From contig NC_088677.1 of NCBI RefSeq assembly GCF_950023065.1, forward strand, positions 11,674,001 through 11,738,000: a DNA stretch of 64,000 nt, given 5' to 3'. The notes under the pieces are model-generated. The model did no database searches. It was not told the DNA's origin and worked only from the letters and a program-made list of their open reading frames with translations. Shown here piece by piece: positions 22,941 to 33,889 of this stretch. Position 1 is the stretch's first letter, and every line of letters begins with the position of its first letter. The translations under genes and the position numbers were made by a program. Source of the DNA: Planococcus citri (Eukaryota > Arthropoda > Insecta > Hemiptera > Pseudococcidae).

Positions 22941-23929
22941 ATATCTTAATCGAAAAATTGTTTCACCACATTTTACCTATTGAATTTACAAAGCCAAATA
23001 AGTGCCTTGTGAAAGCTGCATTCCTTGGAATGTTGAAAGTTGGTAAACATTTAAAAGGAACCAATAAGCTATTGGTACATGGCTACATCCTGCATAAGCA
23101 AATCAAAATCATTCTTGCAATCAGGTACTACGAGTACTTGCCTGAGTCTGTATGACGTCGTCGGCAATCTTTTTTCTTGAATTGTTTAGAATTAACCAAT
23201 TCTAATCCCCCTATTATTGGGGAGCCTCCACCTACACACCCGTATGGTTAAATTAAATCATCATTGTACAAATACACTTGCATACGATTTAAGATACGCT
23301 GAAATGCTCAAGACGTGTTTTCGTTTCTTGATGGCACTGTTTTCTCGATTATTTTCAATCAAAATTGCACGTACTACCTATATACTTACCTACTCGAAAT
23401 AATGCTAAAGAAATGTTTCAAATGATTTTTTCACTACCTAACTTACATATAAAGAACCCGTGAACAATTCATAACCAGTAGTCACGTGAGTTTCCTGTTT
23501 TCGTGGTGTGCTCAATGACTTATGATCAATTGATCAACAATGGTTAATCCTCTTTTCTGTGCTTTTGTGCCAAAAATGATAATTTTTTGTGCAATTGCAC
23601 CAAAAACAAATATTTTTGCAATTCAACCTGTTATGTTTGAAGAAAAAATGGACATTTTTAAATAGCATTAAGCATTAAAAGCAACCAAATTCGTACATTA
23701 CATATGTACATATATTATATATGCATACATAGGTAGATACATATAAGCAAAGCAAATCCACTCTTGCAATAAGTTAGATTAAAGCCTCTTGCTTAAATTC
23801 TGGAAGGGTACAAATTTTTCCTTGTTTTTTTTTTTTTTTTTTTTTTTGAATGATCATCAATAGCGCTTGGGTCAGAATTTTCCCACGACAACACCGTGGG
23901 AAAAACTTGAGCGTCGGGGTGAAAAATTT

Positions 23930-24302
23930 AAAATTCAAAATTTTACTGTGGGAGCTAAACTTGAAATCTCAGCTGAAATTTTAATGGTGTGGTTCTTGGG
24001 CTGGGAGCTACCACTTGTTCGGTACATGAGTGCACTAATCTTCTCTTCGTTGAATTTAGCCGCAGGGTGAGGAACAATTATGGGTTTTGTGTAACCATAT
24101 TATAAAATTGGTGAATGGATTTTTGCATTCGAGGATTTTTTGAATTAGTTGCATGCGTGTTGAGTATTTTTTGGAAGAATCCGATGTGGTAAATGTGCTT
24201 GCAGTAATTGTTCTTTGCGTGTATAGTAATCGAATCAATTCTCAATGATCCGAAGCACTCTGGATAGTTCCATACGATATTCGTGATTTCGGACATCCTC
24301 AT
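23930..24302 (-). pseudogene. Unique coding remnant, two frames
   Basis: From 24302 the minus strand reads MRMSEITNIVWNYPECFGSL, through GFFQKILNTHATNSKNPRMQ to a stop at ~24078. A one-base shift earlier gives a long plausible continuation, PIIVPHPAAKFNEEKISALM then SGSSQPKNHTIKISAEISSL, to ~23930. One frameshift therefore separates two good halves. No array module covers it. I do not recognise the protein. It probably belongs with the two remnants upstream on the same strand (24512-24782 and 25103-25400) as exons of one dead gene. Confidence 0.5.
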
Positions 24303-24511
24303 TTTTATTCTAATCTCCCTATGGTTTGTGAGCCTCCATCCTCACTTTATAGTGTGGTTAAATTAAATCGTATTCGCACAATTTGCGGATACGATTTACG
24401 AGTAAAACAAACTGAAATGCTCAAGGTGTTTTCGTTTCTTGATGGCATTGTTTTTCTTGATTTTTTTTTCAACCATGATGTACCTATCACTTATGAAAAA
24501 AGAAAACTTAC

Positions 24512-24782
24512 TTAGGGTGATGTATCAGCTTTTGTGTATACATTAACTAATTTGTTGATGTACAAATCAAGCTCGTCAATAATAATCACGAGTTTCCGGT
24601 TATAGTTCTCGTGAATTAATGATATTATAATCTATGAATTTCTGATCCATATTATTTTCAAAAGTTGGACTGACTTCTAATATGGAGTTGTATCATTGAA
24701 TTGCTTTCTCGACCTGTTTGTGCATCCTATCTGTGAGTTCATTTACGAAGTTCTTCATGTCTGCATCGACTAGGATTCTCAT
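24512..24782 (-). pseudogene. Coding exon remnant ending at conserved donor
   Basis: Minus strand from the ATG at 24782: MRILVDADMKNFVNELTDRM, HKQVEKAIQ, one TGA, then YNSILEVSPTFENNMDQKFI and DYNIINSREL. After a one-base shift it continues NRKLVIIIDELDLYINKLVN and VYTKADTSP, then donor CCCTAA|GTAAGTTTTC. One stop plus one frameshift in about 270 bp mark a pseudogene. The donor is the same GTAAGTTTTCTTTTTTCA module that ends the other array-1 exons, tying this unique sequence to the array genes. Family unknown. Confidence 0.55.
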
Positions 24783-25102
24783 TTATGAAAAAATTAAGCC
24801 TGTAGTAGTCCTGCTTCTAGCTTCTGGACCATAATGATGTATCGCTACCGAAAAAAGAAAAATTACCATTTTCAAATCATCTAATGAAAAACTACTAGTG
24901 CCTGCGTCTCGCGTCTCTAGAATTTGGGAAAAATGTGGAACTCAGAAAATTTTGAAATTAAAATAGAAAAAAATGAAACTTCGAAAAAGAACGTAGGGTA
25001 CCACTAACATGGCAATTTTCCACACCTCATCTTGGTTCCTTGGAAAAGGTTGGACAGTGGACACATTCAATGATGTATCACTGCTGAAAAAAGAAAACTT
25101 AC

Positions 25103-25400
25103 CATTTTGGAATAGGTGCTGTATTCAACTCACTTAGCGTCGTGGAATACGATGTATGCTGGGGTTTTACTGAATAAATTTTGCGTAATGTTTGTGCAGG
25201 GCTTCTGTAGGCAGTCGCCTTTTATAACGTCAAGTACTCTGACGCTTCCCTAAGTTCAGAAGAAAACTTCAAGCTCCTATCGAGGTTCCTCACTGAGTAT
25301 ATTTATATGATCGCCTGATTTTTGATTTGATCTTCACACAGGACGTTTCTAGTTGTCAAGAGCCTAACTTATTGTTCGCGTAGACATCCTGTTTCAGATT
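25103..25400 (-). pseudogene. Coding exon remnant upstream of the GTAAGTTTTC donor
   Basis: The minus-strand frame contains VLCEDQIKNQAII, then YSVRNLDRSLKFSSELREAS, EYLTL, a stop, and ATAYRSPAQTLRKIYSVKPQ then YSTTLSELNTAPIPKW, ending at TGG|GTAAGTTTTC. Two or three stops interrupt an otherwise protein-like reading. The donor module repeats at ~25460, with only a few codons of the exon before it. Likely a 5' neighbour of the exon at 24512-24782. Confidence 0.5.
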
Positions 25401-26751
25401 CGAGCCTTTGATGGCACAGTTTTCTTGATTTTTTTCAATCATGATGTATCACTGCTGAAAAAAGAAAACTTACCATTTTGGAATGTACTTGTAATACTAA
25501 TTATACACAGATGAAAATGTCTGCCTATTTTGAATGGTTTTTCTTTTTTTTCCTTATATTTTTTCCCCTATACCACCCGTTCTAATCTGGTTATGATAAT
25601 TTTTAAAAGACAAAACTTCAAAATTGAAAAAAAAACAACTCATCGCTTTTTTCTCATATTTTTTCCTCAATTATCAATAACGATGTGTTTTTCCCGTTGC
25701 ATTTTTTCAAAAAACGAAACTTGTAAAAGAACTTACCGTCAACTTGGCAATTTCTTCACCTAATGTATGTATTACTTGCATAAATGGATTGAATGGTTTT
25801 TCTTATTTTTCCTTGTATTTTTTCCCAACACCCGTTCTAATCTGGTTATGATAATTTTTAAAGACAAAACTTAAAAAAAAAAAAAAAACAGCTCATCCTG
25901 TTTTTTTTCATGTTTTTTCCTTAATTAAGTATCCACAAACGTGATTTCCTGTGGATTTTTTCAAAAAATTAAACTAGTAACAGAACTTACCATCAACCTA
26001 GCAATTTCTCCATGGAAAAGCTTGGGTACATTTACTTCTCCTCCTCGTTCCTCCCATTGGTCCGGTTCTCTTGGAAACAATTTTTTTCAAGTGCTTTGTA
26101 CATGTACTTACTTTCTAATAGTGCAACACATATTCCTCCAGCATGATTAGTTGAAAAGTTATAGAGGTTTGAAACATGCAAAATCACTGTAGAAAAAATT
26201 TTGTTTCCTTTGAAATAATTAGTCAAAAGTTCTTGAAGGATATACATTTTTTCTTGAATTTTTTTATGGATTATCCTGAAAATTCTGGCTTTATACTCGA
26301 ATAACTGAAATTCCTTAACCAATTCTAATCTTCCTATTGTTTGGGAGCTTCCATGTTCACTTTAGTTACCTATCAGCATAGTTAAATTAAATCATCATCC
26401 TGCCATTTGGATGATATGATTTAAAACAAGCTGAAATGCTTAAGGTACATATTTTCGTTTCTTGATGGCACGGTTTTCTTGATTTTTTTTTCAATCATGA
26501 TGTATTACTGCTGAAAAAATGAAACTTATCCACTATGTCTGTGATTGAAGAGAAGAGAAAGGAAAAACACCAAACTTGCTGAAGGATATCGCTTCATTGG
26601 ACGCGAATCCTCGAACCTAGTGAATCAATTGTGAAAGGCGCAAATAGATGCCGCTTTGCTGGCAGTGGTTGTGTTGATTTTAAAATTTAGAAAAACATCA
26701 AAAAAAATCATGCAATCAACCCATTATTGTTTGATGAAAAAAATAAACTTT

Positions 26752-26817
26752 TGAATACGAGTAGCACTAAGCATTAAAAGCAAAAAGCGCAATGAAGAAA
26801 CTCTCTTGCAATCAGTG
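26752..26817. repeat. Conserved block H, copy 7
   Basis: Short form (no CAACCAATAAG), with CTCTCTTGCAATCAGTG. No decapeptide exon follows in this unit. Confidence 0.6.
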
Positions 26818-27316
26818 AAAAAAATCGCTGATTTTTATTTTTCGAATATTGATGTTGTCGTTACGGTAATTATCTATGTCGAGATATCGAAAAGTAGGTA
26901 TCATTTTTGAAACTGGAGAGAAATTTTGGAATGCAGGTGATGCCGATTTTTTTAAAAATATTGCTCGTTTCAAAAACAAAAATCCAAATTAACTTGATAA
27001 GTTTGACTATTTTTCTAATTTTTTTGAGAAATTGGCAACAATCAATAAATAATTCATCTACTGATTCAGTTTAAAGGTGACGAAAAATCGTTTCACCACA
27101 TTTTACCTGTTGACAGTTGAATTCACAAAGCAAAATGGGTAGGTACCTTGTATGTAAAAGCTGCATTCCTTGTTGCTTGAATGTTGAGAGTTGGTAAAAA
27201 TTTAAAAGCAACCAATAAGCTATTGATACATATTATCCAGATCTACATAAGCAAAGCAAAATTTCTTCTTGAAAAAGGTTTCTCTGTACGCTATCAAACT
27301 CTCCCTTAACGATCAC

Positions 27317-27506
27317 CCAAGGTCATTGATCTCAAGGCCGTCTGGCCTCCTGAAGTGAATGACCTGCCTGTCTGGTTTCCTGTCTGCCCTTCTAAGGGCA
27401 TTGACCGGTCTATCTGGCTTCTAAAGGTCATTTTGCCACTCTTTCTTGCCTCCGAAGGTCATTGACTTGTCTGTCAGGCTTTTCTCAATGCCTTCTGGCT
27501 TCCAAT
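27317..27506 (-). pseudogene. Decapeptide-repeat exon, frameshifted
   Basis: 190 bp between TTCACAG|ATTGGAAG and CCTTGG|GTGATC. It starts WKPEGIEK, then a one-base shift gives KPDRQVNDLRRQERVAK and a stop; later units (RRADRKPDRQ) survive in other frames. Same length as the copy at 21163-21352. Block H upstream at 27568-27645. Confidence 0.5.
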
Positions 27507-27567
27507 CTGTGAAGTAATTTCATATTTAATCATGCAATCGTTAATGTATGATGGAAAAAAAAAACAT

Positions 27568-27645
27568 TTGAATACAAGTAGCATATTAAGCATTAAAAGC
27601 AACCAATTAGCAAACAGTAATGAAAAAATTCCCTTGCAGTCAGCG
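27568..27645. repeat. Conserved block H, copy 8
   Basis: AGCAACCAATTAGCAAACAG and CCTTGCAGTCAGCG; slightly diverged from the consensus. Confidence 0.6.
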
Positions 27646-28489
27646 TAAATAATCGCTGATTTTTAGATTAATTCACATTTCGATCATTATTTTCTTCAAA
27701 TAATTTTCGCATTAATTACCTATGTCGAGATATCGAGAAATAGGCATCAGTTTTGAAACTAGAGAGATATTTTGGAGTACAGTGATGCCGATTTTTTTTT
27801 CAAATATTACCCATTTCAAAAATAAAAATCCAAATTAGCTAATAAGTTCGACTATTTTTCTATTTTTTTTTTTTTTTTTTTTTTTGAAAAACTGGCAACG
27901 ATCAATTAATAAATTCATCTACTGATACAATTCAATGGTGAGCAAAAATCGAACGTATCTATTTTAATCGAAAAATCTTTTCATCATAATATTTTACCTG
28001 TTGAATTCACGAAGCAAAATAGGTGCCTTATGAAAAGTACACTCGTCAAAAGTTTGTAAAAATTTAAAAGCAACCAATAATCTATTGGTAAGTACATGTA
28101 CATGCATATGCAAAGCAAAAACACTCCTGCAATCAGATGTACTTAGGTACTTACGTCGTATACGAGGGATATGTCGGTTTAACTCCATTGTAAAAATTTT
28201 ACTTTCGTATTCTTTCAAAAAACAAAACTTCAAAAAAAAGCCGTCAGCTTTACAATTCGTCCCGGCTTCAACTATTGGAAAACGTTGTCAAAACATTGCC
28301 TACGTTTACTTTTTTCCCTTCTTGAAAAAGGGTTCTCTGTAGGCTATCAAACTCTCCATAAACTTATTTTATGATTCTAACCAGTTCGATCTTTAACAGT
28401 GTACAGAAAGCGCCTAGTTCCCTTCTTAAACACACTGCACCTTTAAAACAGCTTCTTCTTCCGAACTGTATTTTTTTGAAGGCTATCAC

Positions 28490-28612
28490 CCAAGGACGTC
28501 GATCTCAAGGCCGTCTGGCCTCCTAAGGGCCCAGTCTATCTGGCTTCTCAAGACTGTTTGCCTCTATGTTCGGCCTACAAAGGCCATTGACCTGTCTGTC
28601 AGGCTTCTCGAC
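28490..28612 (-). pseudogene. Decapeptide-repeat exon, 5'-truncated
   Basis: Open frame VEKPDRQVNGLCRPNIEANS then LEKPDRLGP and a stop, ending at donor CCTTGG|GTGATA. The acceptor side is replaced by unrelated module sequence at 28613. Confidence 0.5.
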
Positions 28613-30544
28613 TTTGGAATACAGTGATGCTAATTTTTTTTTCTTCAATATAATTGCTCATTTCAACAACAAAAATACGAATTAGCTTGATAAGTTTGGC
28701 TATGTTTCTGATTAAAATTGGCAACTATCAAATAAATAAATTCATCTATCTACTGATTCAATTTAATGGTGACAAAAAATCGGACAGGCCATACTGATAT
28801 ATTAATCGAAAAATAGTTTCACCACATTTTACCTGTTGAATTCACAAAACCAAATAAGTATACCTAGGTAAGGTGCCTTGTGGAAGCTACATTTGTTGAA
28901 AGTTGATAAAAATTTAAAATCAACCAATAAGCTATTGGTACATAGCTACATACATATGTACCTCTACCTACATAAGCAAGGCAAAAACACTCTTGCAATC
29001 AGATGTACTTACCTGAGTCTATGGCAGACAGAGAATTTCGTTTTGTACTTCTTTGTTAGGTGTGTTTGGAAATTTATACACATTTTTTCTTCAATTTTTT
29101 TGAATCATCTTCTAAATTCTCACTCTATACTCGAAGAACTAAAACTCTTCAACCAATTCTAATCTTCCTATTGTTTCAAATTTTGAATATTTCCCTCGCT
29201 TGAGTTACCCCTCTTGGAGTTTCTGATTTTTGAGAAATTTCAATTCGAAATTTTGTAATTTCTGTGACTTTTATGAGTATTTTGAATAAGAATATCGCAA
29301 AAGTTGAAAATACTGGTCAGGTGCTTGATATTGGCCTATATTTATTTCATCCACTCCTCCCTTACATCTCGTTCTACAGGAAAATATTTCTCTTAGGATG
29401 GCAGATACTAAAATTCAAAATAATTATCTACTATACTTACCGATTTTAAATATGAAAATGAAGTGGGTACAGTAGGTATTACAATTAGGTATCCTACAAA
29501 ATACATATTTTTACTCACCAAAGACACCAAAGTGGAGTGAGTCATTTTATGATATTTTTTAAGAGACATAACTTCAAAACAAACAAATAACCGCTCATAT
29601 TTTACTGGGGAAATTTGGGTACGTTTACTTTTTCCCCTTCTTGAAAAAGGTCCTCTGTAGGCTCTTAAAACTCTCCATAAACGAATATTTTTCCTCGGTA
29701 TTTGATTTAAAACAAGCTGAAATGCTCAAGGTGTTTCCGTTTCTTGATGGCACGGTTTTCTCTTTTTTTTTTCTATCATGATGTACGTATCACTGTTGAA
29801 CAAAAATAACCTACCATTTTCAATACTGTTGTTATAATGCTACTTAAAAGGATCACACATGATTTTTTTATTGAGTTTACTTACTGCTGATCACAGGATG
29901 GCAGATACTTTTCTTCAGTGACCTGATTGCAGTATGGCAGATAAGTACTAAAATTCAAAATTACCGTAAGTACAGATTTTAATTACCTATAAGTAAAATT
30001 AAAATTCGCACACTTACAGTAAGTGATATTTTTTAAAAGACAAACTTCAAAAAAAAAAACAGCTCGCTTCTTTCCGAAGTTCGTTGTATTCGTTGGGAAA
30101 ATTTTCTTTTCAATTTCTTTCTATAACAGTGCAATACATACGAGTATTCCTCCAGCATATTGGTTGAAAAGTGATGGAGGATTGAAACACGCAAAATCAC
30201 TGCTGTAAACATTTTGTTTTGTTAAAAAATAATCCAAAGTTCTTGAAGGATATACATTTTTTCTTGAATTTTTTTGGAATAATTCTCAAAATTCACGCTC
30301 TATAGGTACATACTTAGTATACTCGAATAACTAAAACTCCTTGACCAATTCTGATCTCTCTATTGTTTGGGAGCCTCCATGTACACTTACGTAAGGGTTG
30401 AATTGAATCATAATCGTGCCATTTGAATACAATTTAAAACAAGCTGAAATGCTCAAGGTGTTTTTCTTTTCTTGATAGCACGGTTTTCTTGATTTTTTTT
30501 CAATCATGATGTAACCCTATCACTGTTGAAAAAAGAAAACTTAC

Positions 30545-30759
30545 CAACAGAAAACCAGTTCTTTTCTTTGCCATAAGTTAAGAATTTTTACATCCTTTCC
30601 AAGTTGAGCTACTTCTAGGGGTTTGTTTTGAGCTTCATTATAATATGCAATGAAGGGTGATGTTTGAAACTCTCTTCTATGGGGAAATAATGTATTTCTC
30701 TTGAGGATATAACTCTCCATAGTAAAAACTTTTCTTCCATATTTTTTCAGAAAACAAAT
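30545..30759 (-). CDS. Intact internal exon, unknown protein (array 1)
   Basis: Acceptor TTTTTTTTTTTGAAG at 30760, open frame of 71 codons plus two bases, donor TG|GTAAGTTTTC at 30544. The frame begins ICFLKKYGRKVFTMESYILK, continues RNTLFPHRREFQTSPFIAYY and NEAQNKPLEVAQLGKDVKIL, and ends NLWQRKELVFCW. No signal peptide or membrane span is visible, and the piece is basic and hydrophilic. Broken paralogues at ~10090-10205 and ~20880-21050 and a partial one at ~28190-28240 share KYGRKxFTM and its acceptor, so the exon has been duplicated and mostly lost. This copy is the best candidate for a living array-1 gene. Family not recognised. Confidence 0.6.
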
Positions 30760-30903
30760 CTTCAAAAAAAAAAACAAAACATCATCAACTTCACAATTTT
30801 TCTCGCCTACATTAATCATTGGAAAACCTTGTGGACGTTTACTTTTTGCCCTTCTTGAAAAAAGGGTTCTCTGTAGGCTCCTAGGCTCTTAATAAACGAG
30901 CAC

Positions 30904-30985
30904 CCAAGGTCATTGATCTACACATCAATCTTCTCAAGTCTGTCTGGCCCTTTAAGGTCATTGGCCGGTCTGTCTGACTCCCTGT
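30904..30985 (-). pseudogene. Decapeptide-repeat exon, two units
   Basis: Acceptor TTCACAG|ACAGGG, then RESDRPANDLKGPDRLEKID and a stop, ending at CCTTGG|GTGCTC. It lies about 145 bp downstream (minus strand) of the 31062-31136 block H and immediately upstream of the intact exon at 30545-30759. Confidence 0.45.
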
Positions 30986-31061
30986 CTGTGAAGTGGATTC
31001 ATGTTTAATCATGCAATCAAGCTGTTGATGTTTGAAGAAAAAATCAACATTTACGAGTATG

Positions 31062-31136
31062 TAGCACGAAGCAATAAAAGCAACGAATTAGCAAGAAGCA
31101 AATGCAAAAAATTTCTTTTCAATCAGCGAATAGATC
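31062..31136. repeat. Conserved block H, copy 9
   Basis: Variant with AGCAACGAATTAGCAAGAAG and AATTTCTTTTCAATCAGCG. On the minus strand it is directly preceded by the coding-like segment at 31140-31330, whose reading RIVKLMAYDLFAD runs into it. Confidence 0.65.
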
Positions 31137-31139
31137 ATA

Positions 31140-31330
31140 TGCCATCAATTTAACAATGCGTTCTCTGAAGTCTAATCAACAGTTTGGGCAGGCGTTTGCT
31201 ATCTAAATCCATACAAATTTCCAACATGATTGTCAATTTGTAATTTAGCCTTTTTAGTTCGAGTTTCTCTCAAAATTGTATCTATGAGTGCCTGCGTCGA
31301 TCATACCTGTTAAATTGTAATGATTCAACA
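31140..31330 (-). pseudogene. Coding remnant adjoining block H
   Basis: The minus strand reads STQALIDTILRETRTKKAKL, QIDNHVGNLYGFR and a stop. In another frame it reads LDFRERIVKLMAYDLFAD into block H. A possible acceptor AATTTAACAG precedes it. The segment is unique in the window and not covered by array modules. A frameshift and stops indicate decay. If real, block H's LFAD frame would be the continuation of an exon. Confidence 0.4.
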
Positions 31331-31851
31331 CAACAGGCTTGATAAATTTACAAATCTGGCTAGATTCCACACTATTTTCTACACATAGGTATAATTATAT
31401 TACTATTGAAATGCTCGAGGTGTTTTCGTTTCTTGATGGCACGGTTCATTTTATTATTTTTTTCAATCATGATATTGTATGTATCACTGTTGAAAAAAGA
31501 AAACTTATCTATACCATTTTCAATTCATCTTTTTTCTGTTCTTCGTGTGAAAAATAGCACCAAAAACGAAATTTTGAAATAAAAAGAGCAGAAATTGCCA
31601 GTTAAATTCTTGAATACAAAATATACCTAATTATAAAACTTCAGAAATAACTTACATTTTTTTTTTATATAGTAACAATTAAAAACTCAATACTTATAAA
31701 AACATATTAATAAAATCCGTAATGTTTCATTTTAAAGACAATAAAATTTTAAATATATATTTCCCTCGCTAACGTTATCCCTCTAGAGGTTTTGATTTAT
31801 GAGAAATTTCATTTCCAAATTTTGAATTTCAGTTACAAATCTTAGATAATC

Positions 31852-31944
31852 TACCCGTCAGACTTCTCAAGGCTGGCTGCCTGTCTGGCTTCTGAAGGTC
31901 ATTGACAGGTCTGTTTGGTTTCTGAAGGACGTCTGACTTCTTGT
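31852..31944 (-). pseudogene. Decapeptide-repeat exon, diverged copy
   Basis: Acceptor changed to TTCATAG; frame KKSDVLQKPNRPVNDLQKPD then RQPALRSLTG and a stop. PVNDLQKPDRQ keeps the decapeptide phase. Block H at 32018-32092 lies upstream. Confidence 0.45.
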
Positions 31945-32017
31945 CTATGAAGTAAATTCATGGTTAATCATGCAATCAAGCTGTTAATGTTTAAAAAAAA
32001 AATTAACATCCAGAAAT

Positions 32018-32092
32018 AGCATAAAGCAATAAAAGCAACCAATAAGTATAAGAAACAAATGCAAAAACTTTCTTTGCAATCAGCGAATAGAT
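32018..32092. repeat. Conserved block H, copies 10-12
   Basis: Copy with AGCAACCAATAAGTATAAGA and TTTGCAATCAGCGAATAGAT. A partial copy at 32811-32858 keeps GCAAATGCAAAAACC and TTGCAATCAGCGAATAG. A further copy at 33811-33890 belongs to the diverged right-hand units. Confidence 0.6.
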
Positions 32093-32633
32093 TATATGGG
32101 GAACAACTATAACTGCTCACTGGCATTTTTCACTCGATATGATTTCGTTGTGTTTCAGTTATTTTCGAACAGAAGTGAATACGTATACCATTTTTTTCAA
32201 TTATCTCGAGATTTGAGCCAAATTTAGAATTTCTTCAACGACTTAATTTAAATTTTGATATTGAGCGTCTCGCTCTTGCTGTGAAGAAATGAGAAATTTA
32301 ATTTTTTGGATAGTCCAGTCAAATTGAGATTTCACTTGGAATAAATTGGGGAGGGGAGATTTTTTTACATCCAAATGCTCAGGATAGTGTCCTAATTAAT
32401 ATACCAACCTCCCCAACCCTAATTTCAGGTGGAGCTTGGAGCTTTTCCCCCTAAATCCACATGCGTGCCTTCCAACACTTCCCCCCGTTTTTATTGTTTT
32501 CAATCATTAATTTCAAAAAATTAGCTTCATCCAAGTTTAAGAGCGTAAAATTTTATATAAAATTGATCCCATGAAATTTTTTGTACGATCTCCCCAACGC
32601 AAAAAAAACTTCACTTTTTTCCATAAGTGTAGC

Positions 32634-32736
32634 CTACTCTTTATTTCCATTAAGTAGTTCCCTAATGTCAAGGTTACCTGTTGATTCGGTGATTTCAATG
32701 TCATCATTAATGTCGCTCTTCTTCTGAACCTTCGTC
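32634..32736 (-). CDS. Possible terminal exon, acidic/basic peptide
   Basis: Acceptor CTTCGTATTCAG at 32737, then an open minus-strand frame TKVQKKSDINDDIEITESTG and NLDIRELLNGNKE to a TAG at 32634. A donor CAACAG|GTAACC inside it would allow a 61-bp internal exon instead. A partial block H lies upstream at 32811-32858. No paralogue found in the window, so the only support is frame and splice fit. Family unknown. Confidence 0.35.
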
Positions 32737-33574
32737 CTGAATACGAAGATGGATCACAGCCGTCAAAAACAACATATGTAAAACTTGGCAACCAATGCAA
32801 CCATCAACCAATATGGTGAAAGCAAATGCAAAAACCATTTTGCAATCAGCGAATAGCAGATATGTAGCTTGTTTCAAGAATGTCGAGCTCATGTCAGTAA
32901 AATCTGGAACGGAGCCAGCTCGTATTCAAAATATTACTGATGTTCGCTATCGCTTTTTTCAACAATGATATCCTCTGGAACAAGAGCATATGATCCACTA
33001 TTGCACTTTTATGATTGATTTTCATAGTCGAATATACGAGTATTTTAGAAAGTGGCAAAACCACGCCAGCCTTCTTACCCTTAATGTCTGATAAAAGGGG
33101 GAGAGAAGGAGGGGGTTAATCGATCAGCCCATGCATCCGATGGAGACAGTCGAATCTCGACTAGTCATACACAGTAGGTATGCCGAGGTATTGATTGTTT
33201 TCTACGTAGTATTTTATGTAGGTATGTACTTGTTTTCTTACCATAGTGATTGTTTTCTATTTTACTTCAAAATTTGAATACATGTTTTCCAATTTACTTC
33301 GAATATAATATAACATCGCGTAAACACATAATAAATAGAACTAAAGTTATACAGAGAGGGGTGTATCTGGCGTTTGGAGGGGTGGGGGGGGAGTCGTATA
33401 AAAAATTTCATGCAATCAATCCTCATGTAAGATTTCACGCTCTCGAACCATGCTGAGCATTTTGGCGAAAAAAAAAGTTCCTCCAATTTATTCCAAGTTG
33501 AGTTCTTATATCAGCTGATTAGACTAGACTACGATGTAATTGCAGAATTACGACTGAATGACGTCTTGCTCCCT

Positions 33575-33725
33575 ATCCGGCGTCATAAGGTCATTGACCT
33601 ATCTTGTAGACTTCTCACGACCATTTTGGCATACAAAGGCAATTGACCAGCCTGTCAGACTTCTCAGGCCATGTGCCCTACCAAAGTCATTGTACCATCT
33701 GTCTGACTTCTGAAGACAAAATGCG
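33575..33725 (-). pseudogene. Decapeptide-repeat exon, strongly diverged
   Basis: Repeats of GTCATTGACC and GTCTGACTTCT on the plus strand keep the 30-bp rhythm, but the minus-strand frames show only fragments (KSDRLVN, REKSTRxVNDL). Shorter echoes lie at 34460-34510, 34795-34850 and 40125-40180, each followed by a block H relative (34541-34598, 34880-34933, 40212-40272). Confidence 0.4.
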
Positions 33726-33889
33726 TGAAGTACCTACATGATTTCATGTTTGATAATTATTATGCAATCAAGCTGTTAATGTTTGAAGAAAAAATGAACA
33801 TTTAAATAGCATAAATTATAAAGCATTGAAAGCAATCATCAAACAAAAAGCAAATTCAAAAACTCGCTTGCAATCAGCGAATAGATTAA

